DNA from: CAZPDM01 sp964585305
GTDB taxonomy: Bacteria; Planctomycetota; Uabimicrobiia; Uabimicrobiales; JABWCH01
Direction: 5' to 3'
DNA length: 64,000 bases
Assembly: GCA_964585305.1 (NCBI GenBank)
Contig: CAZPDM010000003.1
Location: 26,873 to 90,872, forward strand
Made by a program: the position numbers and the translations under genes. Numbering within the stretch: position 1 is the stretch's first letter; every line of letters begins with the position of its first letter. The notes beneath the pieces were generated by a model. That model did no database searches. It was not told the DNA's origin and was given only the letters and a program-made list of their open reading frames with translations. Below are positions 53,289 to 62,017 of the stretch, in pieces.

Positions 53289-55724
53289 ATGAAATTAAAT
53301 TTAGCTATATCATCTCTAATACTACTCTTGTGTTGTCTGTGTATAGAAAGCCAACCAGTATCGGAAAATATGAATATCCCGTCAACAGAATCTTTTCCTT
53401 TACAAATTGAACGTGAAAAATTTTTTGGACTTTCTGGTAATACAGACATGATATATGATGGCAGCAAAGTCCCTTTTCAGGTAGCTGTTATTCGTAATGA
53501 CGTTCAAGTATATGGCTCTCCAATGTATCAAAACAAAGGAGCATTAGAACTTTGGTCAAGCTATTACGTTTATAAATATTATAAAACGAAAGATGAAGAA
53601 CCAAAGGAATATTACTATCTTGGAATACCTGACAGTGATCTTAAAATGGATACTCGTATAGGATGGGTAGATAAAAAATATCTTGTCGATTGTGCAGAAG
53701 CATTACGTACTCCAAATAAAATATACCGACGTGTTATAGTTTTTGATAATCATAAAGAAAGCCGTGTTCCCGTTTATGGCGCACCAGTCAATGGTGTGGA
53801 AGAAATGTATAAAACACCATACTTTTCTTTTTTCTATATCTATAAAGAAACTGAAGATTACTATTTGATTGGTGTAACACCAAACATTATGATTGAAGAT
53901 GTCAGCCATGATGTTTTAGGCTGGATACATAAAAAAAGTTGTCGCGAATGGAATACCCGTTTAGCCGTATATTACCGTCCAGAAACACGTAAACAACGCC
54001 AAAAAACTGAAGAAGAATCTCAGCAGGGATTAGTACGAGTTTATGATAGCATAGAAAATGCTTTAGAAATGAAACAGGAGAAAGTATTATCCCAAGAATC
54101 TTCAGATTCTACATGGCGATATAATATGTTACCATATCCTCTACTTGATAGTAAAAATATTGAGCAAAAACGAATGTTTCAAATCGCTTTTTTAAGTGGT
54201 AGCAATAGCGACGAAGCTCAAATGCTTTTGTCTAAAATAAAAGAAGAAAAAGACAAATTACGTCAACTTGATATTCTGCTTTTAGTAGATGCTTCGCTTC
54301 CATCAAGTGCTCGTGCTAAAATTACATCTGGCATCAATCATACAATTCGCAGATTAACTTCTATTTCTCGAGAAAGAAATATTCAAAATATCGATATTTC
54401 CTGGGGTATATCTTTTTATCACGATTTCTTAAAAAACACAAATTATCCCTATACACGAGGAATGTTATTTCAACCTTATGCCGTAAATTTATCAAACTTT
54501 AATAAAGATTTAAGCCGACTTGTTCGACAAATCAGTGGAAGTCCCTATCGTGGAGATCAATATGCCGCCAAATCATTATACTACGCAATTGATATGTCGT
54601 TAGAACATATTAAAACATGGCGTGAAGGCGGGACAAAATGTATTGTTGTAATTGGCAATACAGGAAACCATGATAGCGATAGCTCTTTCAATGTTGCAAA
54701 GGATTTGGATAGCGGAATTATAAAAGAGGTATTAGAAAAAAATGGTGCGAGACTTTATGGCTTGCAGTTTGAAGAAACTTCTGCAGAAAAAGCATCACTA
54801 TCAAATGTTCAGAATTTTGCTAAACAAATTATGGAAATTACTAAAAGTATGGGAGAAGGTGGATACTTTTTAATTTCCGCACACACCGGACCAAGCCGTC
54901 CTAAAACCTTTACTTTGGAAAACTTTTTTGAAATTCTTATTGATCAATACAGACAGGAATTAACCATATCCCAAGAAGCTTTCAATGATCTCGCTCGTGG
55001 TTTTCTTCCAGAAGAACTTCAACAAAGATACCAAAAAAATTGGAATACTTTTGAAAGTACAATTACTCGTAATATTAGACTGCGCTCTATTCCACCACAA
55101 TTTTCAGAAGCTGCTTCCACATTATTTTTGTTTCCAGAATTTTCCAAAATTATCCAGAACTTTTTGAATCGTTATAATCTTAATTTTGACGAGCTAAAAG
55201 GAAAAGGAATATTTTATAGTAAAGGGTGGGTAACAGAGTTCAACCCTATAACAAATATTTCCCAAATGCAAATATTTTTGCTTGTTGACAAACTTGAACT
55301 TGTTCGTTTGCTGGCATTTTTAACAAGTCTTTCTCAAGAACTTCAAAAAGGAACTGATCCTAACCAATATATCCAAATTTGGAAAACTTTATTAAAAAGC
55401 ATGTTTGGGATTGACACAATTCCTCCTAATGAACCATTAGACAATCTTATCATGCAACATAGTGGGCTTCCTTTTATGAACGGGCTTTTAAATTATACAT
55501 TGGATGACTTTGTTACATGTGCACGCAATCCTACCTTCCGTAACGAAATCATTACTAAGCTAAATGATACGTGCAATCGTCTTATTTCTTGTCTTGAAGA
55601 AAAAGAAACAGAAGAAGAATTTACACCTGAAGGCATTGCAATCCAGCAAACAAAACGTCGCTGGGTAAAGGAATTTGGCAGCGAAATTTTATATGCTTGG
55701 CTAGAAGTTGAATTGTTCCCATAA
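53289..55724 (+). CDS. Secreted SH3-like/vWA-like protein, partner of the ABC permeases
   Basis: 811 residues. A signal peptide (hydrophobic 5-18, cleavage near CIESQ) leads to two SH3-like units (VQVYGSPMYQNKG ... GWVDKKYLVD about 70-132, VPVYGAPVNG ... LGWIHKKSCREW about 155-225). A vWA-like fold starts about residue 327 (LDILLLVDASLPSS, a metal-site-like DxSxxS; then KCIVVIGNTGNHDS). The end (about 530-811) is alpha-helical and unassigned. It recalls the vWA protein TssR of Bacteroidetes type VI secretion, but no other T6SS gene is here. It probably acts in the periplasm with the FtsX-like permeases around it. AAGGAA precedes the ATG. Confidence 0.65.
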   Translation: MKLNLAISSLILLLCCLCIESQPVSENMNIPSTESFPLQIEREKFFGLSGNTDMIYDGSKVPFQVAVIRNDVQVYGSPMYQNKGALELWSSYYVYKYYKTKDEEPKEYYYLGIPDSDLKMDTRIGWVDKKYLVDCAEALRTPNKIYRRVIVFDNHKESRVPVYGAPVNGVEEMYKTPYFSFFYIYKETEDYYLIGVTPNIMIEDVSHDVLGWIHKKSCREWNTRLAVYYRPETRKQRQKTEEESQQGLVRVYDSIENALEMKQEKVLSQESSDSTWRYNMLPYPLLDSKNIEQKRMFQIAFLSGSNSDEAQMLLSKIKEEKDKLRQLDILLLVDASLPSSARAKITSGINHTIRRLTSISRERNIQNIDISWGISFYHDFLKNTNYPYTRGMLFQPYAVNLSNFNKDLSRLVRQISGSPYRGDQYAAKSLYYAIDMSLEHIKTWREGGTKCIVVIGNTGNHDSDSSFNVAKDLDSGIIKEVLEKNGARLYGLQFEETSAEKASLSNVQNFAKQIMEITKSMGEGGYFLISAHTGPSRPKTFTLENFFEILIDQYRQELTISQEAFNDLARGFLPEELQQRYQKNWNTFESTITRNIRLRSIPPQFSEAASTLFLFPEFSKIIQNFLNRYNLNFDELKGKGIFYSKGWVTEFNPITNISQMQIFLLVDKLELVRLLAFLTSLSQELQKGTDPNQYIQIWKTLLKSMFGIDTIPPNEPLDNLIMQHSGLPFMNGLLNYTLDDFVTCARNPTFRNEIITKLNDTCNRLISCLEEKETEEEFTPEGIAIQQTKRRWVKEFGSEILYAWLEVELFP

Positions 55725-55752
55725 TTTCGCCGTTAAATAAAGGAAAAAAATA

Positions 55753-55863
55753 TTTGTTGCTGCCTTTGATTGAGTACAATCAAAGGTTAAGCAACAAAGG
55801 ATTTTCCGTTAAAAATATTTGTAACGAGGCAGCCCGTCTGTCTATTTATTTATAGACGAGCTG
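55753..55863 (+). other. Two hairpins and a repeat between the vWA and permease genes
   Basis: CCTTTGATT (about 55763-55771) pairs with AATCAAAGG (55779-55787), flanked by TTTGTTGC / GCAACAAA. A second hairpin at about 55831-55862 (CAGC..CGTCT with AGACG..GCTG) ends about 10 bases before the ATG at 55873, which has no Shine-Dalgarno sequence. CCGTTAAA occurs twice (about 55730 and 55806). Confidence 0.55.
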
Positions 55864-55872
55864 AAGTTTAAC

Positions 55873-57228
55873 ATGAGACTGATCTATACATTAAAGTATG
55901 TATGGAATGATCTTTGGCACAAATCGAATCGCCCTTTTACACTCATCAACTTAATTGCTATTAGTATTGCAACAACAGTACTAGTTATTTTACTGGGCGG
56001 TTTTTTAGCCTTTCAAAAAAATGGCGAACAATTGATGGACAAACTAGGACTAAGTATTGAAGTTCATACTAAACAAGAAGGGACTATCTCAGAAGATTTG
56101 CTTGCGGAAATAAAACAACTTCCTGGAGCAGATACAGTCCATAGTTGGTCTCCTATTATTTTTATTATTTATACAAAACAAGGCCGAGCCTATGAAGGAA
56201 TTAGCGGGCGAACAACAGATTTAGACGATCCAGTCTTTGACTCTCTGAAAGACATTAGAACTAATCAAAAAGTAACTTTTTTTAGCAAAAATCAACTTGC
56301 TCAAAAAAGTTATGACGAAATAGGAATTATTATTCCTTTTATCATCCTAAAAAATTTAGGATATCTTCCACATTCTGCAGAACTCAATAAACCTGAGACA
56401 TGGTTAAATGAAGAATATCCTTTACCAGAAAAAATTAGATTTCGTATTCGAGAAAATAAGTCTGAAGCAAAGGCTATAGATGTAGAAATAAAAATAATTG
56501 GTATTGTTCCTGATATTGAAGGCGGTCGATATCTTATGACAAAAGACTGTTTTCGTATTTTAGGAAATGGTTGGAAAAATGAATTCCGACCGCTCTTAAG
56601 AGATCGCTTTAACCAACCAATTTTTCCAGGAATTATTGGCGAGTCTTCAACAGCATGGGAAAACTTAAATAAAATTCCTGTACCCGCAGATACACATTTA
56701 ACTGTATATGCGAAAAGTCGCAATGCAATTATTCCTTTGCTTAAAGAAATTCGCAATCGTAATCTTAAAGCTAACTGTGCTATTGAACATCATCTTAGCG
56801 AATATCAGCAGCAAGAAACTTTCTTTCTTGCCGCTGGTGGAGGAATATGTATTATTATGTTTTTTTTCTCTGGTGTCATTTTATTTTCCACATTTCAGGC
56901 TTTAGTATTACGAAAATTGCAAGAAATTGGTTTATTAAAAGCATGTGGTGCTTCTAAAAGACTCGTATATACTTTGTTTTGCCTACAAGCTACTTTAGTT
57001 TGTGGCATGGCAAGTATATTAGGTATGGCCACTGGTGCTTTATGCGCAAGCAAAATGGGAGATTTAATTCAAAAATCTCTAAAATTGCCTAATAGCCAAT
57101 GGTTTTATCTTCCCATTGAATTTATGGTTGGCATTATTGCCGTTGGGATCATCTTTGGAATTCTGGTAACATTTTTCCCAGTACAATCTGCGGTAAAAAT
57201 AGATCCTGATTCCGTCATTCGGATTTAG
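55873..57228 (+). CDS. FtsX-like/MacB-type permease (first of two)
   Basis: 451 residues. One N-terminal membrane helix (about 24-45), a large periplasmic domain, and three C-terminal helices (about 316-340, 365-390, 415-440) with KLQEIGLLKACGASKRL between, the FtsX-family helix-loop signature. It resembles MacB/LolC/E subunits. The periplasmic domain likely couples ATP hydrolysis to lipoprotein or protein movement, or to mechanotransmission. The second permease follows 41 bases later. Confidence 0.8.
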   Translation: MRLIYTLKYVWNDLWHKSNRPFTLINLIAISIATTVLVILLGGFLAFQKNGEQLMDKLGLSIEVHTKQEGTISEDLLAEIKQLPGADTVHSWSPIIFIIYTKQGRAYEGISGRTTDLDDPVFDSLKDIRTNQKVTFFSKNQLAQKSYDEIGIIIPFIILKNLGYLPHSAELNKPETWLNEEYPLPEKIRFRIRENKSEAKAIDVEIKIIGIVPDIEGGRYLMTKDCFRILGNGWKNEFRPLLRDRFNQPIFPGIIGESSTAWENLNKIPVPADTHLTVYAKSRNAIIPLLKEIRNRNLKANCAIEHHLSEYQQQETFFLAAGGGICIIMFFFSGVILFSTFQALVLRKLQEIGLLKACGASKRLVYTLFCLQATLVCGMASILGMATGALCASKMGDLIQKSLKLPNSQWFYLPIEFMVGIIAVGIIFGILVTFFPVQSAVKIDPDSVIRI

Positions 57229-57233
57229 CGAAA

Positions 57234-57258
57234 ATGCTCCAGAAAACTTCTGGAGCAT
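57234..57258 (+). other. 11-bp hairpin between the two permease genes
   Basis: ATGCTCCAGAA (57234-57244) pairs with TTCTGGAGCAT (57248-57258), followed by AAGGA and the ATG at 57270. Confidence 0.6.
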
Positions 57259-57269
57259 AAGGAACATCT

Positions 57270-58901
57270 ATGAAAATTAGTTATATGTTTCGGTATAGCT
57301 GGAGTGGACTTTGGAATCAAAAAGATCGAATATTTTCTTTTTTAAATATATTTTCTGTTACGATGACTATGTTAATCTTAGTCTCTCTTACAGGATTACT
57401 ACAAGGATTCAAAGACTACAGCGAATCAGTTCTTACTAAATTACCATTACGCATAGATATTTTTAAAGTTGATCCACGTTTGACTGATCTAAAATCCGTC
57501 GCTAAGAATATCCGTAGTATAGAAGGATTCAAAGAAATCTACATGAGAGTCCCAACTTTTACTTCATTTATCAACGTGGATAACAATTTACTCTCTGGGC
57601 AGATGGGCTTAATAGGTTGTACATTTTTACCAGATGAACCACTAGAACTTATTGATTTGTCTGGAAAAAGAATTACTTTACTAAGTAAAAAAAGGCTTCC
57701 GGCGAAATCAGATGTCCAACGATTTGATGAAATCGGCATTATTGTTAGTTTTGATTTTTTAAAGAAATTAGGATACTTTCCAGCAAACGCATTACTAGAT
57801 AAGCCAGAATCCTGGAAATTAAGTGATATTCCTAAACAAGTTAAAATTGGAATGAAGCAAACAACATCGGATTCCATCACAGAAATTCCTGTTCCTGTGA
57901 TTGGAGTAACCAGAGAACTTGATCGTGGCGATTACATGATCACGGAAGATTTTTATAACATTTTATCTCATTGGCAACCGCCATTTTTATATATGCTCAA
58001 AGATCGGCATGGTGAGTCTTTAGTTAAGCCTCCTTTAGAAATTTTTGGTGCAATGTACATCTTAAATGATGCAGAATACAGCTGGCTAGCAAAAAATAAA
58101 CGACGCTTAGAAGTTTATGGAAAAGCGTATTCTTTAGAAGTCGGCCTTGAAATGTATCAAAATGAGAATTCTCAAGAGTTTGAAAAAAGGTTGACAATCA
58201 TCAGTAGCGATACAATGTATGCAGATGTTCTTGACAAATTTGATAAAAGATTAAGAGAACACTTGGAATTAGCCAATTTATCAAAGCGTATTGATGATGC
58301 GCAAGAATTCCTAGTTCCCAATTGGGATGACTTTGATCCAGTTATCAATGATTTGCAATACATGCAAGCTACAGTTTATGTAAAAGATCGCAAATATATT
58401 AAACCTGTTCTACAAACTTTGCATTCTAATAAAATTTATGCGGGTTCTCCCTTAGAACGTTATCTTGATACATTTGATCGCCAAGAAAAATTCTTTATTG
58501 GCGCGACAATTGTTATTTTCGCGCTAGTATTATTTTTAGCTGGAGTGGTATTATTTAGTACTTTTTATAGTAGTATACTTCGTAAGAAAAAAGAAATTGG
58601 AATTTTTAAGGCTTATGGTTCATCAAGATTTTTAATTCTTTTGCTTTTTTATATTCAGTCCACAATTATTATTGTTTTAGGATGTATTATTGGGATTTGG
58701 TGTGGAATTGAATTAGGAAAAGTTTTATCTGGATGGCTAGATTATTTTATTCGTACAACAGGGAATCCAATCAATTTTAGACTTCCTTACGAATTTATTC
58801 AATATTTAACTTTAACTATGCTTATTACATGCTGGATTGCTATATTTATTCCTGCTCGTATAGCAACGAATGTCGATCCCGCGGATGTTGTACGATCATA
58901 A
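57270..58901 (+). CDS. FtsX-like/MacB-type permease (second of two)
   Basis: 543 residues, about 90 longer than the first permease in its periplasmic domain. N-terminal helix at about 22-42, then three C-terminal helices (about 412-436, 460-480, 505-525) and KKKEIGIFKAYGSSRFL between them, the FtsX motif. The two permeases probably form a heterodimer with the 52264 ATPase, as LolC/E do with LolD. There is no outer-membrane component in the cluster. AAGGA precedes the ATG. Confidence 0.8.
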   Translation: MKISYMFRYSWSGLWNQKDRIFSFLNIFSVTMTMLILVSLTGLLQGFKDYSESVLTKLPLRIDIFKVDPRLTDLKSVAKNIRSIEGFKEIYMRVPTFTSFINVDNNLLSGQMGLIGCTFLPDEPLELIDLSGKRITLLSKKRLPAKSDVQRFDEIGIIVSFDFLKKLGYFPANALLDKPESWKLSDIPKQVKIGMKQTTSDSITEIPVPVIGVTRELDRGDYMITEDFYNILSHWQPPFLYMLKDRHGESLVKPPLEIFGAMYILNDAEYSWLAKNKRRLEVYGKAYSLEVGLEMYQNENSQEFEKRLTIISSDTMYADVLDKFDKRLREHLELANLSKRIDDAQEFLVPNWDDFDPVINDLQYMQATVYVKDRKYIKPVLQTLHSNKIYAGSPLERYLDTFDRQEKFFIGATIVIFALVLFLAGVVLFSTFYSSILRKKKEIGIFKAYGSSRFLILLLFYIQSTIIIVLGCIIGIWCGIELGKVLSGWLDYFIRTTGNPINFRLPYEFIQYLTLTMLITCWIAIFIPARIATNVDPADVVRS

Positions 58902-58990
58902 AATATACATTTTTATAATAAAATTTAGCTATATACACCAATAACTTACAATAAAAGTAATATTTTTTTTATAAAAAATCAAAATTTTTC

Positions 58991-59019
58991 TTGTCAAAAT
59001 TTAGAAAAGATGGTATTTT
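58991..59019 (+). promoter_or_regulatory. Candidate sigma70-type promoter for the gdhA leader
   Basis: TTGTCA at 58991-58996, 17-base spacer, TATTTT at 59014-59019. It would give a leader of about 200 bases before gdhA. Between 58902 and here nothing else is seen. Confidence 0.45.
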
Positions 59020-59027
59020 GGATTCAT

Positions 59028-59193
59028 AGGTAGCAAATACGGAGATGCTGTTTCGTTTGCTACCTCTATTTTTAAGAAAAAAATACTTCGTTTTTTACTT
59101 TTTCAAGTAAAAGAAAGTATTTTTTGGATCATTGGCAAACTTTATTCAACTTACCCAATCAGAATTTTTCTGAAAATTGGGAATTTGTTTTTT
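59028..59193 (+). promoter_or_regulatory. Structured leader of gdhA with terminator-like hairpins
   Basis: Three hairpins. A: AGGTAGCAAA (59028-59037) with TTTGCTACCT (59056-59065). B: AAAAAAATACTTC (59077-59089) with GAAAGTATTTTTT (59113-59125), enclosing TTTTACTT/AAGTAAAA (59093-59112) and ending in T. C: CCCAAT (59154-59159) with ATTGGG (59176-59181), enclosing CAGA/TCTG, followed by AATTTGTTTTTTT. ATTGG at 59131-59135 could instead pair with CCAAT at 59155-59159. The ribosome site comes after C. This could be an attenuator. Confidence 0.5.
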
Positions 59194-59223
59194 TATATAT
59201 ACAATCCAAGAAAGGATCGTACT

Positions 59224-60570
59224 ATGGCGATGAATACCTATGCCCAAAAGGTGTTGGATGATTTGTCTAAGCGTTATTCTTGGGAAAAGGAATTCCTCCA
59301 AGCTGCGACAGAAGTATTAGAATCCATCAGCTTAGTTTTAGATCGTGAACCCAAATACGAAAAAGGCAATGTATTGGAACGTCTGGTTGAACCAGAACGT
59401 GTTGTATGTTTCCGTGTACCATGGAAAGATGACAAAGGCGAGTTCCATATCAATCGTGGCTATCGCGTCCAATTCAACAGTGCCATTGGTCCATACAAAG
59501 GCGGTTTACGCTTCCATTCTACCGTAACCTTAAGCATTATTAAATTCCTAGGATTTGAACAAATTTTCAAAAACAGCTTAACTGGTTTGGCAATGGGCGG
59601 CGGTAAAGGCGGTAGTGATTTTGATATTCGCGGCAAGAGCGATAACGAAGTTATGACTTTCTGCCAAAGTTTTATGACTGAACTATCCCGTCATATCGGC
59701 GCAGATACTGATGTTCCTGCTGGTGATATTGGTGTTGGTGGTCGTGAAATCGGATTCTTATTTGGCCAATACAAAAGACTACGCAATGTATTCGAAGGCG
59801 TATTAACTGGTAAAGGTGCAAATTGGGGCGGAAGTTTGATTCGTCCAGAAGCAACTGGTTACGGAGTAACTTATTTTGCACAAGAAATGCTTAAAACACG
59901 CGGACAAGACATTGCTGGAAAAACTGTAGTAGTATCTGGTTTTGGTAACGTTGCTTGGGGTGCAGTAAAGAAAGTTACTGAACTAGGCGGTAAAGTCGTT
60001 GCTATTTCCGGTCCAGATGGATTTGTCTATGATAAAGATGGCATCAAAGGCGAAAAGATTGATTTCATGCTTTCCATGCGTGCTAGTGGCCGTGATTGCG
60101 TCCAAGATTTTGCAGACAAATTTAAAGTACAATTCTTCCCTGGCAAACGTCCTTGGAGTATTCCTTGTGAAGTTGCCTTGCCATGTGCTACTCAAAATGA
60201 AGTTAGTGCAGACGATGCAAAAGAATTGCTTAAAAATGGCTGTATATGCATTACAGAAGGCGCAAACATGCCTCTTAATTTGGAAGCCATTCGTGTTGTT
60301 CTCGACAGCAAAATTCTTTTCTCCCCTGGCAAAGCGTCCAATGCTGGCGGCGTAGGAGTTTCCGGTCTTGAAATGGCTCAAAACAGTATGCGTCTGAAAT
60401 GGACTGCTGAAGAAGTTGATTCCCACCTTCAAAAAATTATGCGCAATATTCATCGTAGCTGCGTAGAAGCCGCCGAACAATACGGCGTACCTGGCAATTA
60501 TGTTTATGGCGCAAATATCGCTGGCTTCAAGAAAGTCGCAGACTCCATGTTAGACCAAGGTTTAGTCTAA
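59224..60570 (+). CDS. gdhA: NADP-specific glutamate dehydrogenase
   Basis: 448 residues from ATG 59224, which has AAAGGA upstream; the frame is open earlier but without a site. PYKGGLRFHSTV (about 82-93) with the catalytic lysine region KFLGFEQIFKNSLTGLAMGGGKGGSDFD, DVPAGDIGVG, NWGGSLIRPEATGYG and the NADP-fold GFGNVAWGAVKK match the hexameric NADP type (length about 450). It makes glutamate from 2-oxoglutarate and ammonia. Codon use is noticeably more C-ending than neighbours, so it is probably highly expressed. The leader above suggests control. Confidence 0.95.
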   Translation: MAMNTYAQKVLDDLSKRYSWEKEFLQAATEVLESISLVLDREPKYEKGNVLERLVEPERVVCFRVPWKDDKGEFHINRGYRVQFNSAIGPYKGGLRFHSTVTLSIIKFLGFEQIFKNSLTGLAMGGGKGGSDFDIRGKSDNEVMTFCQSFMTELSRHIGADTDVPAGDIGVGGREIGFLFGQYKRLRNVFEGVLTGKGANWGGSLIRPEATGYGVTYFAQEMLKTRGQDIAGKTVVVSGFGNVAWGAVKKVTELGGKVVAISGPDGFVYDKDGIKGEKIDFMLSMRASGRDCVQDFADKFKVQFFPGKRPWSIPCEVALPCATQNEVSADDAKELLKNGCICITEGANMPLNLEAIRVVLDSKILFSPGKASNAGGVGVSGLEMAQNSMRLKWTAEEVDSHLQKIMRNIHRSCVEAAEQYGVPGNYVYGANIAGFKKVADSMLDQGLV

Positions 60571-60576
60571 TCCCAC

Positions 60577-60608
60577 AAAAAAACGCACTATATCCTAGTG
60601 CGTTTTTT
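60577..60608 (+). terminator. Terminator after gdhA
   Basis: AAAAAAACGCACTA (60577-60590) pairs with TAGTGCGTTTTTT (60596-60608) over a 5-base loop. Confidence 0.85.
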
Positions 60609-60635
60609 CTTTGAGACAAAGAAATATTTCTTCAA

Positions 60636-60663
60636 TTGACAAATTTTAGAACTTTGATAAAAT
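60636..60663 (+). promoter_or_regulatory. Sigma70-type promoter for the PEP-CTERM gene
   Basis: TTGACA at 60636-60641, 16-base spacer, TAAAAT at 60658-60663. The start ATG is at 60707 with GGAGAAA before it. Confidence 0.6.
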
Positions 60664-60706
60664 ATATTTCTTAGAAAAATATTTTAACTTTTTTCGGAGA
60701 AATAGA

Positions 60707-61390
60707 ATGCCAAAAATTTCCAATATTATTTTAACATTGCACATATTTTTAAGTTTTGCTTCTGCTTTTACAATTACCACTTTCGCAGGCAGTTCTTATA
60801 ATTCTAATACAACTACAATGAATGCTACATTAGGTATTTCTGGTTATCAAATTGAAGATTTTGAAAACACAACATTGCTTAATAATCTAACAGTTCAGTA
60901 TGGCTCAAATACGCCTATTTCTACACTTCCTGTCGTATATAATCCTGCATCAACGGGATTCTCTAACAATACTTGGGATGGAACGTACGCTTTAACAAAT
61001 GGAAATGGTAACACGTGGAGCTACCCCTACGCACAATTTATGACTTTTGCCATTGCTGGTGGAGCATCATCATTTGGAATTGGGCTTGCTAATTTTCAAA
61101 CAGATGCGACACAACATAAACTCTATGTTAATAATGTTGAAATTGCTACCTTAGATACTCTCGCAAATTGGACTTCAGGCATTAGCGTAAGAAATATCTA
61201 TCTTAGAATTGATGCTGTTGGTTCTGAAGTAATCAATTCTGTTAAAATTTCATGGGCGACTCAACAAGATGGATTAGTGTTCGATCACCTTGCAATGAAT
61301 ACAACTACTATTCCAGAACCTTGTACAGGGATTTTAATAGTAATTGGAGCATTATTATTAAAATTAAGAAAAATTAACTCAAATGAATAA
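60707..61390 (+). CDS. PEP-CTERM sorting-signal protein of unknown function
   Basis: 227 residues with a signal peptide (cleavage near FASA). The body is a Thr/Asn-rich beta-sandwich with SGYQIEDFENTTLL, FGIGLANFQ and NGNGNTWSY segments and no catalytic motif; it is similar in style to other PEP-CTERM choice-of-anchor proteins. The tail TIPEPCTGILIVIGALLLKLRK is a PEP-CTERM signal: Pro-Glu-Pro, hydrophobic helix, basic end. It should be exported and anchored by an exosortase. It has its own promoter and terminator. Confidence 0.75.
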   Translation: MPKISNIILTLHIFLSFASAFTITTFAGSSYNSNTTTMNATLGISGYQIEDFENTTLLNNLTVQYGSNTPISTLPVVYNPASTGFSNNTWDGTYALTNGNGNTWSYPYAQFMTFAIAGGASSFGIGLANFQTDATQHKLYVNNVEIATLDTLANWTSGISVRNIYLRIDAVGSEVINSVKISWATQQDGLVFDHLAMNTTTIPEPCTGILIVIGALLLKLRKINSNE

Positions 61391-61395
61391 TTGTT

Positions 61396-61432
61396 AAAAA
61401 GGCTTTTGCAAATATTTGCAAAAGCCTTTTTT
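61396..61432. terminator. Perfect palindromic bidirectional terminator
   Basis: AAAAAGGCTTTTGCAAAT (61396-61413) and its complement (61414-61431) join without a spacer, with T7 on one side. It separates convergent genes. Confidence 0.8.
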
Positions 61433-61448
61433 TAGAAAATATGTTTTT

Positions 61449-61970
61449 CTACCACGACGCTGTTGTTACCGCTACGGTCTCCCATTTTCCTTGCGCTTTT
61501 AGAATAGTTTCTGCTAAAGCACGCACAGCACCACGTCCGCCTGGACATGGTGCAATGTATTTTGCAACTGCTAATACTTCTGGTGCAGCGTCTTGTGGAG
61601 CAGCGGGAATTCCAACTTGTTTGAGAACAGGCAAATCTGGAATATCATCACCCATAAAGACTACTTCGCTATCTTGCAATCCTGTCTTAGCTAAAATTTC
61701 TTTGTATGCAGCTAGTTTATTATTTGTTCCCTGATAAACGATTTTAATATTAAGATGCTGAAATCGCTCAGAAAGAGACGGAGAGTAACGACCTGTGATA
61801 ATTCCAATAGGAATTCCACATTTCTGAAGTTGAACCATTGCAAAACCATCTCGAACATTAAAAGGGGAAATAATTTCACCGTTTGCAGTATACAATAAAG
61901 TTCCATCATTTAAGACACCATCAACATCTAAAAGAACTAACTTAATTTTCTGCCATGCAGATTGTTCCAT
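61449..61970 (-). CDS. kdsC: 3-deoxy-D-manno-octulosonate 8-phosphate phosphatase
   Basis: 173 residues. VLLDVDGVLNDG (DxD, about 11-22) is the HAD nucleophile motif, FNVRDGFAM and ITGRYSPSLSERF follow, and VVFMGDDIPDLPVL (about 113) is the metal-binding motif. This order and length match KdsC, which removes phosphate from KDO-8-P for lipopolysaccharide inner core synthesis. It supports an LPS-containing outer membrane. GAAAGGAA precedes the ATG. No other kds gene is nearby. Confidence 0.9.
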   Translation of the reverse strand: MEQSAWQKIKLVLLDVDGVLNDGTLLYTANGEIISPFNVRDGFAMVQLQKCGIPIGIITGRYSPSLSERFQHLNIKIVYQGTNNKLAAYKEILAKTGLQDSEVVFMGDDIPDLPVLKQVGIPAAPQDAAPEVLAVAKYIAPCPGGRGAVRALAETILKAQGKWETVAVTTASW

Positions 61971-62017
61971 GACATTTTCCTTTCATCGATACCTAAATAG
62001 ATAGCGATTTACTACAC

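Noticed and set aside
61441..61734. Plus-strand frame opposite kdsC
   Set aside because: It is antisense to a clear HAD phosphatase and has no family signature.
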